Notes: generated by a model not told the origin, from the sequence alone. A stretch of 64,000 nt of DNA from Nocardia sp. MH4 (GCF_019266065.1 NZ_LPNR01000104.1:47027-111026); one strand, 5' to 3'; positions 27,108 to 35,640 are shown, counted from the stretch's first letter. Made by a program: numbers and translations.

Positions 27108-28135
27108 TGACCGCGCGACCCGCGGCAGAAGATCTGCCGACCGCAGTCGGTCCCGTGGTGTGCGCCGGAATTCCCGGTGCGAACGCCGCGGAGGTGACGA
27201 ACTGGTCGGCCAGCCCGCGCGGGTTGGCGACCGAGACCTTCCTGTTCGATCTGGAACGCGACGACGCCGAGCCCGTGTCGCTGGTGCTGCGCCGCCCGCC
27301 CGAGGTGGCGTTGTTTCCCGACTACGACCTGCTGCGACAGGTATTGGTCATGCGCAGACTCGCCGGCACCGCGATCCCGGTGCCCATCGTCCGCTGGCTG
27401 GATCGGGGCACCGAGGCCCTCGGCAGTCCGTACTTCGTGATGGACCGGATCGAGGGCAGCGCGCCCGGTGACCTGCCGTCCTATCATTCGGCCGGGCTCT
27501 ACTTCGAGGCCGAGCCCGCCGACCGGGCCACGATGTGGTGGGGCTGCGTCGACACCATCGCCGAGATCCACCAGCTCGACTGGCGCACCTTGAGTCTGGA
27601 CTTCCTGGCGTTTCCGGAATTCGGGACGGCGCCGCTCGAGCAGATGATCGGCTATGTCGATGCCGCGCTCGGCTGGGCCTCGACCACTCAGCCGCCCGCG
27701 CTGCGCCGGGCCGTGGACTGGCTGCGCGCCCATCTGTACGAACCCGAGCACGTCACGCTGTGCTGGGGTGACGCCCGCATGTCGAACATCCTCTACGACA
27801 ACGAATTCCGGGTCACCGGCGTGCTCGACTGGGAAATCGCCTACCTCGGCGACCATGAGGCCGACCTCGCCTGGATGCTGTTCCTGGACTGGGCGTGTTC
27901 GGAATTCCAGAACACCGAACGACTTCCGGGTACGCCGACCCGGGAGGAGACCATCGCGCGCTACGAGGAGCGCAGTGGGATGAAGGTGCGCAACCTGCGC
28001 TACAACGAGGTATTGGCGGCGGTCCTGCTCAGTATTCCGCTGCTGCGGATGGCGCACCGGCTCCAGCTGCCGCCGGAGGTCGACGTCACCGCGTTCTGCG
28101 CTCAGCGGATCGAGCAGTTGCTGGCCGAGGGCTAG
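27107..28135 (+). CDS. APH-like phosphotransferase (ACAD10/11 kinase type)
   Basis: This 342-residue kinase-fold protein has LVLRRPPEVALFP (ATP-lid lysine replaced by Arg), VPIVRWLDRG, PYFVMDRIEGSAPGD (hinge), the catalytic loop as TLCWGDARMSNILYDNE (H-x-D-x(4)-N seen as WGDARMSN) and GVLDWEIAYLGDHEADLAWM (DFG-equivalent LDWE). This resembles the kinase domain of ACAD10/11, which phosphorylates 4-hydroxyacyl-CoAs to let them enter beta-oxidation. The His of the catalytic loop is Trp or Gly in many of these. Its place beside acyl-CoA enzymes fits hydroxy-acid or hydroxy-lipid breakdown. Confidence 0.83.
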   Translation: MTARPAAEDLPTAVGPVVCAGIPGANAAEVTNWSASPRGLATETFLFDLERDDAEPVSLVLRRPPEVALFPDYDLLRQVLVMRRLAGTAIPVPIVRWLDRGTEALGSPYFVMDRIEGSAPGDLPSYHSAGLYFEAEPADRATMWWGCVDTIAEIHQLDWRTLSLDFLAFPEFGTAPLEQMIGYVDAALGWASTTQPPALRRAVDWLRAHLYEPEHVTLCWGDARMSNILYDNEFRVTGVLDWEIAYLGDHEADLAWMLFLDWACSEFQNTERLPGTPTREETIARYEERSGMKVRNLRYNEVLAAVLLSIPLLRMAHRLQLPPEVDVTAFCAQRIEQLLAEG

Positions 28136-28174
28136 GGTCAGGTGTGGGCACGGGTCGCGGCGGCTCCGAATAAC

Positions 28175-28194
28175 ATTACAGTCTAGTATGTAAT
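28175..28194. promoter_or_regulatory. TetR operator 1 (ATTACA-N8-TGTAAT) with leaderless promoter
   Basis: ATTACA (28175-28180) and TGTAAT (28189-28194) form an inverted repeat with an 8-base gap that contains a TAGTAT -10 hexamer (28184-28189). Six bases later is the GTG of tetR (28196), so transcription should start on the start codon. Binding here would block tetR itself. Confidence 0.65.
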
Positions 28195-28195
28195 A

Positions 28196-28780
28196 GTGAC
28201 TTCGGAGACCTCGCCGCGCCCCGGCCGTCCGCGCGACGCCGACAAGGACCTCGCCGTGCTCATCGCGGCCAGGCAGCTGCTGGCCGAGGTGGGTTATCCG
28301 CAGACCACGGTCGTGGCGATCGCCAAGCGTGCCGGGGTGAATTCGCCGGCCATCTACCGGCGCTGGCCGACTCGGCAGGCCCTGCTGGAGGAGGCCATTC
28401 ACGGTCCGGGCGCGTACGCGCCGCCCGAGCCGACCGGCGACCTGCGCGCCGACCTGGCGACCTGGGTGCGCATCTTCCTCGCGCGCGCGGACAGTCCCGC
28501 CGCGCGCGCGGGGGTGCCCGGCCTGCTGGCGGATTCGCAGACCGAGGAGGCGCGGCGGCGGCTGCTGGCGATCGGGGCCCCGGTGCGCAAGGCGTTCGCC
28601 GAGTTGCTCGCGGGCGCGGTCGACGACGGCCGGATCCCGCCCGGCGCCGATGCCGAACTCGTCTTCGAGATACTCGCGGGGACAACGACATTCCACGCAC
28701 TGTCGCGGGGTGGCGAACAGGCCGACCTGTTCGTGTCGCGGATGGCCGACGCGCTGTACGCGCTGGTGTCCGCGGGCTGA
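28196..28780 (+). CDS. TetR-family repressor of the LLM/ECH cluster
   Basis: This 194-residue TetR protein begins GRPRDADKDLAVLIAARQLL and has the recognition segment GVNSPAIYRRWPTRQALLE (residues ~40-58) and a C-terminal ligand domain with LFEILAGTTTFHAL-type helices. The GTG at 28196 is fixed by the TAGTAT-N6 spacing. Matching operators lie just before this gene and just before the LLM uORF (28825-28844), so it most likely represses both itself and the LLM-enoyl-CoA hydratase genes. Its ligand is probably an acyl-CoA or the cluster's substrate (inference). Confidence 0.88.
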   Translation: MTSETSPRPGRPRDADKDLAVLIAARQLLAEVGYPQTTVVAIAKRAGVNSPAIYRRWPTRQALLEEAIHGPGAYAPPEPTGDLRADLATWVRIFLARADSPAARAGVPGLLADSQTEEARRRLLAIGAPVRKAFAELLAGAVDDGRIPPGADAELVFEILAGTTTFHALSRGGEQADLFVSRMADALYALVSAG

Positions 28781-28824
28781 CAGGCGGCGGGGGAATGTGT
28801 GACTCACCGCGCCCGTCTAATAAC

Positions 28825-28844
28825 GTTACATGCTATTATGTAAT
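28825..28844. promoter_or_regulatory. TetR operator 2 (GTTACA-N8-TGTAAT) with leaderless promoter
   Basis: GTTACA (28825-28830) and TGTAAT (28839-28844) have the same arms and 8-base gap as operator 1. The gap holds TATTAT (28834-28839), six bases before the ATG of the uORF at 28846. The -10 is buried in the operator, so TetR binding should shut off the LLM gene. Confidence 0.65.
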
Positions 28845-28845
28845 T

Positions 28846-28884
28846 ATGATCGCAGTGCTTCCGCAGTTCGCGGCGGATCGATGA
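28846..28884 (+). CDS. 12-codon leaderless uORF (MIAVLPQFAADR)
   Basis: ATG at 28846 lies six bases after TATTAT, so the message should begin at this codon. The 12-residue frame ends in TGA (28882-28884), which overlaps the LLM ATG at 28881 (ATGA). The LLM gene lacks a clear ribosome site. Same design as 21810-21848. Confidence 0.55.
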   Translation: MIAVLPQFAADR

Positions 28885-29894
28885 AGGTCGATCTCCAGTT
28901 GAACGGTCGTCCCGACGAAGCCGTCTCGCGGGCAGCCGAATTGATCGCGTGCGGCGCCGATGGTCTGTTCACCTTCGAGGGGCCCCACGACGTGTTCCTG
29001 CCGCTGACCCTGGCGGCAACCGGTGCCGAACCGGTCGACCTGATGACCAACGTCGCCATCGCCCTGCCGCGCAGCCCGATGCACCTGGCGCACACGGCCT
29101 ACGACCTGCACCTGCTCAGCCGGGGCCGGTTCCGGCTGGGCCTGGGCTCGCAGACTCGCGCGCACATCGACAAGCGGTACGGCGGCCGGTGGTCCCGGCC
29201 CGCGGCGCGGATGCGCGAGGTCGTCCTGGCGGTCAAGGCCATCCTCGGTTCCTGGCAGGACGGCACCCCCTTGCGCTTCGAGGGTGAATTCACCCGGCAC
29301 ACCCTGATGCCGCCCACCTTCGTTCCCGGTCCCAATCCCTATGGCGTGCCCGAGATCTGCCTGGGTGCGCTCGGCCCGATCATGACCAGAACCGCGGCCG
29401 AGGTGGCCGACGGACTGCTGGTCATGCCGTTCAACAGCGCCCGCCATTTCGCCGAGCGCACCGTGCCCGCTATTCGGGAAGGACTCGCCCGCGCCGGTCG
29501 CGACGCCGCCGATCTGGCGATCTATCCCCAGGTGATCGTCGCGATGGGCCGGACCGCCGGTGAACTGGATGCCGCCGCCCTCGGCGTTCGCCGGCTGCTC
29601 GCCTTCTACGGCTCCACGCCCGCCTACCGGCCGGTCCTCGAGGTGGAGGGCTGGGGCGAGCTCCAACCCGCGCTGAACGCGCTGTCCAAGCGCGGGGAGG
29701 TCACGGCCATGACCGAACTGATCGATCACCGGATGCTGCGGACGCTCGCCGTCTACGGCACCCCCGAGGAGTGCGCCGCCGAGATCGTGGCGCGCTTCGG
29801 TGCGGTCGCCGAGCGGATCTGCTGCTATTTCCCGGGATATCCCGTCGCCGACGCACACATCCGGGACCTGGTCACCGCATTGCAGGTCGCATGA
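28881..29894 (+). CDS. F420-dependent LLM-class oxidoreductase (TIGR03617-like)
   Basis: This 337-residue luciferase-like monooxygenase-fold enzyme has KVDLQLNGRPDEAVSRAAEL, then GADGLFTFEGPHDVFLPLTL, ALPRSPMHLAHTAYDLHLLS (first helix of the flavin pocket), RFRLGLGSQTRAHIDKRYG and VPEICLGALGPIMTRTAAEV. The order and length fit the TIGR03617 subfamily of F420-using oxidoreductases. These reduce or oxidise a carbonyl/alcohol or C=C bond using coenzyme F420 in the cytosol. Start ATG 28881 is coupled to the uORF; the stop overlaps the enoyl-CoA hydratase start (ATGA). It lies in the TetR regulon defined by operators 1 and 2. Confidence 0.85.
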   Translation: MKVDLQLNGRPDEAVSRAAELIACGADGLFTFEGPHDVFLPLTLAATGAEPVDLMTNVAIALPRSPMHLAHTAYDLHLLSRGRFRLGLGSQTRAHIDKRYGGRWSRPAARMREVVLAVKAILGSWQDGTPLRFEGEFTRHTLMPPTFVPGPNPYGVPEICLGALGPIMTRTAAEVADGLLVMPFNSARHFAERTVPAIREGLARAGRDAADLAIYPQVIVAMGRTAGELDAAALGVRRLLAFYGSTPAYRPVLEVEGWGELQPALNALSKRGEVTAMTELIDHRMLRTLAVYGTPEECAAEIVARFGAVAERICCYFPGYPVADAHIRDLVTALQVA

Positions 29895-30703
29895 ACGAGG
29901 TCGAGATCGATATCGCCGACGGTGTCGCGGTGGTGACCTTGAACCGGCCGCAACGCCGCAATGCTTTCACCGCCACGATGGGTCGCGCGCTGGGCCGGGC
30001 CTACCGCGAGCTGGACGCCGACGACACGGTCCGGGTCATCGTCCTGACCGGTACCGCCCCCGCCTTCTGCGCCGGAGCGGATCTGGGTGGCGGAGCGGCG
30101 ACCTTCGACCGGCCCGACCGCGCCGCCTTTTCCGCCTCCCCGGTCGACCCGCCTGCCTTCGCCCTGCGGAAACCGGTGATCGCCGCGGTGAACGGGCACG
30201 CCATCGGCATCGGGCTGACCTTGGCGATGCAAGCCGATATCCGCCTGGTCGCTGCCGACGCCCGCTACGCCATTCCGCAGGTGCGCCTCGGTGTCGTGCC
30301 CGACGCGGTGGCGCATTGGACCGTGGCCAAGGTGGCGGGTCTGTCGGTCGCGGCCGACATCCTGTTGTCGGGGCGGACGATCGACGGCGCCGAGGCGGTG
30401 CGGCTCGGCCTCGCCACCCGCAGCCTGCCCACCGCCGATGTCCTGCCCGCCGCCCGCGCGATGGCCACCGACATGGCCACCAACGTCGCGCCGATGTCGG
30501 CGGCATTGAGCAAAAGGCTGCTGTGGGACACCGCGATCCACGGCTACGACCCCACCCGCGTCGCCGACCTCGAAACCGAACTGCACCTGCGGGTGATGGG
30601 TAGTCCCGACGCCACGGAGGGGATGCGCGCCCGGCTCGATCACCGCACGCCGGTGTGGTCTGCCCGGCTGTCGACCGACTGGCAGGACCTGCCGCGGTCG
30701 TGA
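29891..30703 (+). CDS. Enoyl-CoA hydratase/isomerase
   Basis: This 270-residue crotonase-fold enzyme carries the oxyanion-hole segment PAFCAGADLGG and the second NGHAIGIGLTLAMQADIRL with AIPQVRLGVVPDAVAHW. In the classical hydratase two Glu residues act; here the second position reads RLGVVPDA, so the usual Glu (E-x-x-LG-x-x-P) is replaced by Val/Asp. It could be an isomerase or lyase rather than a hydratase. The start overlaps the LLM stop. It works on an acyl-CoA intermediate, probably the product of the neighbouring acyl-CoA dehydrogenase. Confidence 0.88.
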   Translation: MNEVEIDIADGVAVVTLNRPQRRNAFTATMGRALGRAYRELDADDTVRVIVLTGTAPAFCAGADLGGGAATFDRPDRAAFSASPVDPPAFALRKPVIAAVNGHAIGIGLTLAMQADIRLVAADARYAIPQVRLGVVPDAVAHWTVAKVAGLSVAADILLSGRTIDGAEAVRLGLATRSLPTADVLPAARAMATDMATNVAPMSAALSKRLLWDTAIHGYDPTRVADLETELHLRVMGSPDATEGMRARLDHRTPVWSARLSTDWQDLPRS

Positions 30704-30851
30704 CCTTCCGGTCGCACTCGACAGGGCGAGCGGAGCTGCACCGGCCTGTGCTCGTCCGGTCGTAGACCCTCTTGTCCGATCCTCTCGACACCACGCGGTG
30801 CCGTCGAAATCCACACAGGCACTCGCTGTTTCAGCCCCCCAGGAGTTTCCG

Positions 30852-33113
30852 ATGTCCCTCGCCGTAGACGCAGACCAGCAGGCACTGGCGGAATCGGTCG
30901 CCGCGTTCGCGCGCAAGATCGCCCCGCTGGCGCAGACGCGCGAGCACCTGTCCGACTATACGGCCGGGACCATGCCCGCCGAGGCATGGACGGCATTGTG
31001 CGAGCAGGGCTTACACGCGCTGCACCTGCCCGCGACCTACGGTGGCGACGACTGTGGACTGGCCACACTCACGGTCGCCGTCGAGCAACTGAGCACAACG
31101 CTGTTTCCCGGGCCCTACCTGCCGACCGTGACCGCTAGCGCGCTCGCCATGGCCGCGGCTGACGCCCAGGCCCTGCTGGCCGACTTCGGCGCGGGGATGA
31201 CCGGAGCGGTCGCCACCGGCCCCGACCTGCGTGCCACTCGCGACGGCGACGGCTGGGTGGTATCGGGAACCTCCGATCCGGCCATCGGTCTGCCCGGCGC
31301 CGAACGAGTGGTGGTGCGCGCCGCCATCGACGGCGATCCGGAAGCGAGCGTGTGGTTCTGGCTCGACTCCGTTGACGTGGTCGCCTCCGGCACTACCGAC
31401 CCCGTTGAGGTCCCCGCGGTTCAGCTGACTACCGCCGAAGCCGTCGACCTCACCCGATCGCTCGGGCGCGCTGCGTTCGAGGCCTACCGCGTGGATCCGG
31501 CACGGGTCCTCGGTGGCATCGACCCTGCCGTCGCGCAGCTGTGGACGACCACACTGGCCGCCGCGGAAGCGACCGGAATCTGCCGGTGGTGTCTGGACAC
31601 CACCGTCGACTACGTCCGTGTCCGACACCAGTTCGGTCGTCCGATCGGCAGTTTCCAAGCGGTGCAGCACAAGACGGCGTTCATGTTGGTCCGGGCCGAG
31701 GTGACGAGCGCGGTGACCTGGGACGCGGCCCGCGCCGAGAGTCAACCGGCCGAGCAGCGACTCCTCGCCGCGGCGAGCGCCGCGCTGACCGCGCTGCCCG
31801 CCGCCATCGACCAGGCGGTCGATTGCGTGAGTCTGCTCGGCGGCATCGGATTCACCTGGGAACACGACGCCCACCTGTACTGGCGGCGCGCGATCGCCCT
31901 GGCCGCCACGGTCGGCGGTGAAGACGCGGCGGCTCGCGAGCTGGGGGAGCGGTGCCTGCGCGCCGAGCGTGACTTCGCCTTCGTCACCGCCGAGACATTG
32001 CCGGCCCTGCGCGCCACGGTCGGCGCCGTCCTCGACGAAGTCCGCACGCTACCCGACGACGAAATCGCCACGGCGGGTTGGGCTCCCGCGCGAGGAGCGG
32101 CCCGCCGGGCCCGGTTGGCCGCCGCCGGCTTGGTCGCCCCGCACTACCCGCCGCCGTACGGGCTCGGCGCAGGCCCGGCCGATCAGGCCGTGATCGCCGA
32201 GGAATTCGCGCGCCGCGACCTGACCCAGCCCGAACTCGGCATCGGCGGCTGGGTGCTGCCCACGCTGATCGAACACGGTGACGACGAGCAGCGCGCGCGG
32301 TTCGTCACCGATACCCTGCTCGGCAAGATCATCTGGTGTCAGCTGTTCTCCGAGCCGGGCGCGGGATCGGACCTGGCCGGGCTGTCCACCGGCGCACGCA
32401 AGGTGGATGGCGGATGGATGATCACCGGGCAGAAGGTGTGGAATTCCCAAGCGGTGGAGGCGGACTGGGCCGTGTGCCTGGCCCGCACCGACGCCACCGT
32501 GCCCAAGCACGCGGGCCTGACGTACTTCCTGATCCCGATGGACGCCGACGGCGTCGACGTTCGTCCGCTCCGGCAGGCCACCGGGATCTGGGAATTCAAC
32601 GAGGTCTTCCTCGACGAGGTCTTCGTGCCCGACACTCAGGTGGTCGCGAACCCCGGTGACGGGTGGCGGATCGCGGTCACCACCCTGTCCAACGAACGAC
32701 TCGCCATGGGCTCGGCCACCTTCGGCCACGGCTCGAGCACCCTGGTGCGCCGCCTGCTGGAATCCGGCGATCACGCAGGCACCCGCGACGACGCCGTGCG
32801 CGTGCTCGGCCGCAACACCGCGCTCGAGCTCTCGGTCGCCGCGCTGAACCTGCGCAACGCCGTGATCAGGATGAACGGCAGCGCTGTCGGCGCAGGCGCG
32901 GGCGACAGCGTCCGCAAGGTCTGGCATGCCATCGCCCAGCGCGACGCCTCCCGCGCGCTGGTCTCGGTCCTGGGCCCCCGCGCCGCCGTCGGCGCCCCCG
33001 AACAGCCCTACACCTTCGACTTCCTCGGCCTGCCTGCCATCCTCTTCGGTGGCGGCACCATCGAGATCCAGCTGGATATCATCGCCCGCCGCGTGCTGAG
33101 TCTGCCCCGATGA
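30852..33113 (+). CDS. Double-domain acyl-CoA dehydrogenase (FadE34-like fusion)
   Basis: This 753-residue protein is about twice the usual length. The first ACAD unit (1-~375) has the flavin segment GWVVSGTSDPAIG and RVRHQFGRPIGSFQAVQHKT. The second (~385-750) has WCQLFSEPGAGSDLAGLSTG, GWMITGQKVWNSQAVEADWA and a C-terminal PYTFDFLGLPAILFGGGTIE. Mycobacterial ACADs for steroid side chains are often alpha2beta2 with only one active partner; here both partners are fused, as in FadE34. It may have one working FAD site. The start ATG 30852 follows AGGAG. The stop overlaps the SMP-30 start (ATGA). Confidence 0.9.
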   Translation: MSLAVDADQQALAESVAAFARKIAPLAQTREHLSDYTAGTMPAEAWTALCEQGLHALHLPATYGGDDCGLATLTVAVEQLSTTLFPGPYLPTVTASALAMAAADAQALLADFGAGMTGAVATGPDLRATRDGDGWVVSGTSDPAIGLPGAERVVVRAAIDGDPEASVWFWLDSVDVVASGTTDPVEVPAVQLTTAEAVDLTRSLGRAAFEAYRVDPARVLGGIDPAVAQLWTTTLAAAEATGICRWCLDTTVDYVRVRHQFGRPIGSFQAVQHKTAFMLVRAEVTSAVTWDAARAESQPAEQRLLAAASAALTALPAAIDQAVDCVSLLGGIGFTWEHDAHLYWRRAIALAATVGGEDAAARELGERCLRAERDFAFVTAETLPALRATVGAVLDEVRTLPDDEIATAGWAPARGAARRARLAAAGLVAPHYPPPYGLGAGPADQAVIAEEFARRDLTQPELGIGGWVLPTLIEHGDDEQRARFVTDTLLGKIIWCQLFSEPGAGSDLAGLSTGARKVDGGWMITGQKVWNSQAVEADWAVCLARTDATVPKHAGLTYFLIPMDADGVDVRPLRQATGIWEFNEVFLDEVFVPDTQVVANPGDGWRIAVTTLSNERLAMGSATFGHGSSTLVRRLLESGDHAGTRDDAVRVLGRNTALELSVAALNLRNAVIRMNGSAVGAGAGDSVRKVWHAIAQRDASRALVSVLGPRAAVGAPEQPYTFDFLGLPAILFGGGTIEIQLDIIARRVLSLPR

Positions 33114-33946
33114 CAGGGCGTTTCGGCGACGGACCGCTACGCGTGGAGGTCGTGGCCGACGGGCTCGGCTTCGTCGAAGGCCCGGCCGTCCTCCCGGACG
33201 GCCGGATCGCGCTGGTCTCGATGAGCCGGGGCAGCGTCTTGATCCTGGACCCCGATGGCACCGTCGCTGCCGAGCATCACACCGGCGGCGGCCCCAACGG
33301 CCTCGCCGTCGGCGCCGACGGCGCACTGTACGTCGCGCAGAACGGCGGTCGCTTCGCGGCGCGCAGCACCGCCGCACCGGGCATCCAGGTCATCCGCGAC
33401 GGCCGCGTCGACTACGCATTCCGTGGCCTGGAATCACCGAACGACCTGGTCTTCGGACCCGACGGCCGACTGTGGGTCACCGACTCCCGCGCCGACGCCG
33501 ACTTCCGGCGCCCGGAATCCATATCCCCGGGCCAGGTCTGGGCCATCGACCTCGACACCGGGCGACCCGAGCTGATGGCGCAAGGCCCGATCTTCGTCAA
33601 CGGTATCGGCATCAGCCCCGACCATCACACCCTCTACGTCACCGAAACAGTGCACGCCCACATCACCGCGTACCCCCTCGTCGCAGGCGCCCTCGAACAC
33701 GCCCGCATCCTCGCCACCCTCCCGGCCGCGCATCCCGACGGACTCGCCGTAGACCCCACCGGTCGCCTCTGGATCGCCACCACCACCGCAGACCGCATCG
33801 ACGTCCTCACCCCCGAAGGCCTCCCCCTGACCCAGCACCCCCTCCCACCACGCAGCATGCCGACCAATGCCTGCCTAGGCCCCGGCCCGGCACTGTTCGT
33901 CACCGCCGCGGGCACCGGCAGCCTGCTCCGACTCACCCCCGAGTGA
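33110..33946 (+). CDS. SMP-30/gluconolactonase-family protein
   Basis: This 278-residue six-bladed propeller has FVEGPAVLPDGRIALVSMS (first metal-binding Glu in EGP), HHTGGGPNGLAVGADGALYV, LESPNDLVFGPDGRLWVTDS, FVNGIGISPDHHTLYVTET and HPDGLAVDPTGRLW. The Glu, Asn and Asp of these motifs bind the divalent metal in SMP-30/gluconolactonases, which open lactones. It ends the acyl-CoA cluster; a lactone ring-opening step is sensible in breakdown of a cyclic or hydroxylated substrate. The ATG at 33110 overlaps the ACAD stop. Confidence 0.9.
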   Translation: MTGRFGDGPLRVEVVADGLGFVEGPAVLPDGRIALVSMSRGSVLILDPDGTVAAEHHTGGGPNGLAVGADGALYVAQNGGRFAARSTAAPGIQVIRDGRVDYAFRGLESPNDLVFGPDGRLWVTDSRADADFRRPESISPGQVWAIDLDTGRPELMAQGPIFVNGIGISPDHHTLYVTETVHAHITAYPLVAGALEHARILATLPAAHPDGLAVDPTGRLWIATTTADRIDVLTPEGLPLTQHPLPPRSMPTNACLGPGPALFVTAAGTGSLLRLTPE

Positions 33947-34032
33947 CGCCGGGACGGGCGTTCATCTGATCGATCAGCGAGTCCGATCATCCCCGCCGCG
34001 GGCCCGGGAGCGCGCGTTTTCGTGGTGGATTG

Positions 34033-34050
34033 TCCTGTGGGGCAACAGGA
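34033..34050. terminator. Weak hairpin between convergent genes
   Basis: TCCTGT-GGGGCA-ACAGGA (34033-34050) is a 6-bp stem next to the TetR stop. It lies in the gap between SMP-30 and TetR, which converge. Weak as a terminator. Confidence 0.3.
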
Positions 34051-34653
34051 TCAGCTCGAGAGCTGGGTGGTCAGGTCGTCGATGTAGGTGCGGAACAGGG
34101 ATGCCATGTCGACGCGTTCGGGGTCGAGGAGCCATTGCAGTTGCAGGCCGTCCATCATGGCCGAGATCTGGCGGGCTACGGCGGGGGCGTCGATGTCGGG
34201 GCGGAAGGTTCCGTCGGTGACGCCGCCTGCGAGGGCCTCGGCCAGGTAGGTTTCCAGGATTCGGTAGCGCTCGACGACCCAGGCACGGGCGGGGTGGTCG
34301 CTGGTGACCGCCTCGCTGGTGACGACGGTGAAGAGCTGGACCAGGCCGGGGACGTGCATGTTGTGCTCGACCAGGCGGACCAGCTGTTGCAGGGCGTCCG
34401 TGCCGCGCAGTTGCCGGTTCATGCCGAGGCGGTCGTAGTCGAGGCGATCGCGGTAGTCCAGGACCGCGGCGAGGAGCGCCGCCTTGGTCGGGAAGTAGTG
34501 CAGCAGGCCGGTTTGGGACAGTCCGCAGCGCGTGGCGATCTCGGCGAGCGAGGAGTGGTGATAGCCGTTCGCGGCGAAGCTGTGCAGCGCCTGGTCGATG
34601 ATCTGCTCGCGGCGGTCCTCGCCCCGTCTCCGGCGTTGGGGATGCGGCGTCAT
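34051..34653 (-). CDS. TetR-family repressor
   Basis: This 200-residue TetR protein has a basic start (PQRRRRGEDRREQIIDQALH), the HTH FAANGYHHSSLAEIATRCGL followed by SQTGLLHYFPTKAALLAAV, and a ligand domain ending TYIDDLTTQLSS. The ATG at 34653 has no ribosome site; a TACTGT hexamer lies eight bases before, so the message may be leaderless. It is divergent from an alpha/beta hydrolase-GH3 pair, with a perfect palindrome in the gap. Control of glycoside uptake or hydrolysis is therefore the best guess. Confidence 0.87.
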   Translation of the reverse strand: MTPHPQRRRRGEDRREQIIDQALHSFAANGYHHSSLAEIATRCGLSQTGLLHYFPTKAALLAAVLDYRDRLDYDRLGMNRQLRGTDALQQLVRLVEHNMHVPGLVQLFTVVTSEAVTSDHPARAWVVERYRILETYLAEALAGGVTDGTFRPDIDAPAVARQISAMMDGLQLQWLLDPERVDMASLFRTYIDDLTTQLSS

Positions 34654-34717
34654 GAGCAGCGACAGTAGTCCGAACGGCGGGACCTGCAAACCGGAAGATA
34701 ACGAACAAGTCACAGTA

Positions 34718-34733
34718 CCGAGTGACCACTCGG
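34718..34733. promoter_or_regulatory. TetR operator palindrome
   Basis: CCGAGTG-AC-CACTCGG is a perfect inverted repeat with 7-bp arms in the gap between divergent TetR (start 34653) and hydrolase (start 34789). It suits control of both promoters by the TetR. Confidence 0.65.
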
Positions 34734-34788
34734 GAACCTGGCACACTCGTGGCTGCCGGACTGGAATTCTGCGAGGGAAGGACCGCCG

Positions 34789-35640
34789 ATGACTCGGAGC
34801 ACCGAGGCAGTGATCGAATCGATCACGCTGCGGGGTGGCGCGGGTGCGCTCGCCGGATGGGAGATCACCCCGCCCTCCGGAACACCGGAACTCGGCACCG
34901 TGGTGCTGGTGCCGGGCTTCACCGGCTCCAAGGAAGACTTCGAAGCGATGCTCCCGCTGCTCGCGGCGGCCGGATATCGCGCGGTCGCCTACGACCAGCG
35001 CGGCCAATGGCAGTCGGAGGGACCCGACGACATCGCCGGCTACGCCATGGCCGATTTCTGCGGTGACCTGCACGGTGTCGTCGATCAGGTGTCGCCGCGG
35101 GCGCCCGTGCATCTGGTCGGGCACTCCTTCGGCGGCTATGTCTCCCGCGTCGCGGTGGTCGAGACACCCGCGCGGTTCCGTAGCCTCACCCTGCTGGCGT
35201 CGGGGCCGTCATCCGTCGAGGACATCAAGTTCCCGCCTCCGCAGATGGTGGCGCAGGTGGTGGAGACGGCAGGCCAGGAATTCCTGTGGCAGCAGATGAG
35301 CGATGCCATGGCCGCCGCCGGTCGGACGCCCTCACCCGAGCGCGCCGAGTTCCTGCGCAACCGGCTCGTGCGGACCGAGAAGGCGAACATCCTCGGCATT
35401 CTGAAATGCATGCAGACCCCGCCGCCGGTCGATCCCGCCGCGCTGCGCGATGCCGGAGTGCCGCTGCTGGTCGCCTACGGCGACACCAACGACCTGTGGG
35501 ACCCCGAGGTCCATGAGAACTTCGCTCGGCAGCTGCGGGCCAGGACCGCGGTGTACCCGGGCATCGGCCACGTGCCGAACGAAGACGTCCCCGCACAGGT
35601 CACAGCCGACCTGGTGAACTTCTGGAGGGAACTGGCATGA
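34789..35640 (+). CDS. Alpha/beta hydrolase
   Basis: This 283-residue cytosolic hydrolase shows VVLVPGFTGSKEDF (oxyanion region), AYDQRGQWQSEG, VHLVGHSFGGYVSRVAVVET (nucleophile Ser), LLVAYGDTNDLWDP (Asp) and VYPGIGHVPNEDVPAQVTAD (His). That is a complete catalytic triad of the general alpha/beta hydrolase class. AGGGAAGGA precedes the ATG at 34789. It overlaps the GH3 start (ATGA), so it may remove an ester from the same glycoside that the GH3 cleaves. A TetR palindrome lies 56 bases upstream. Confidence 0.88.
   Translation: MTRSTEAVIESITLRGGAGALAGWEITPPSGTPELGTVVLVPGFTGSKEDFEAMLPLLAAAGYRAVAYDQRGQWQSEGPDDIAGYAMADFCGDLHGVVDQVSPRAPVHLVGHSFGGYVSRVAVVETPARFRSLTLLASGPSSVEDIKFPPPQMVAQVVETAGQEFLWQQMSDAMAAAGRTPSPERAEFLRNRLVRTEKANILGILKCMQTPPPVDPAALRDAGVPLLVAYGDTNDLWDPEVHENFARQLRARTAVYPGIGHVPNEDVPAQVTADLVNFWRELA

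Noticed and set aside
28925..28960. A sequence-based riboswitch before the LLM gene
   Set aside because: The promoter appears leaderless with the uORF at the 5' end, leaving no untranslated leader to fold.
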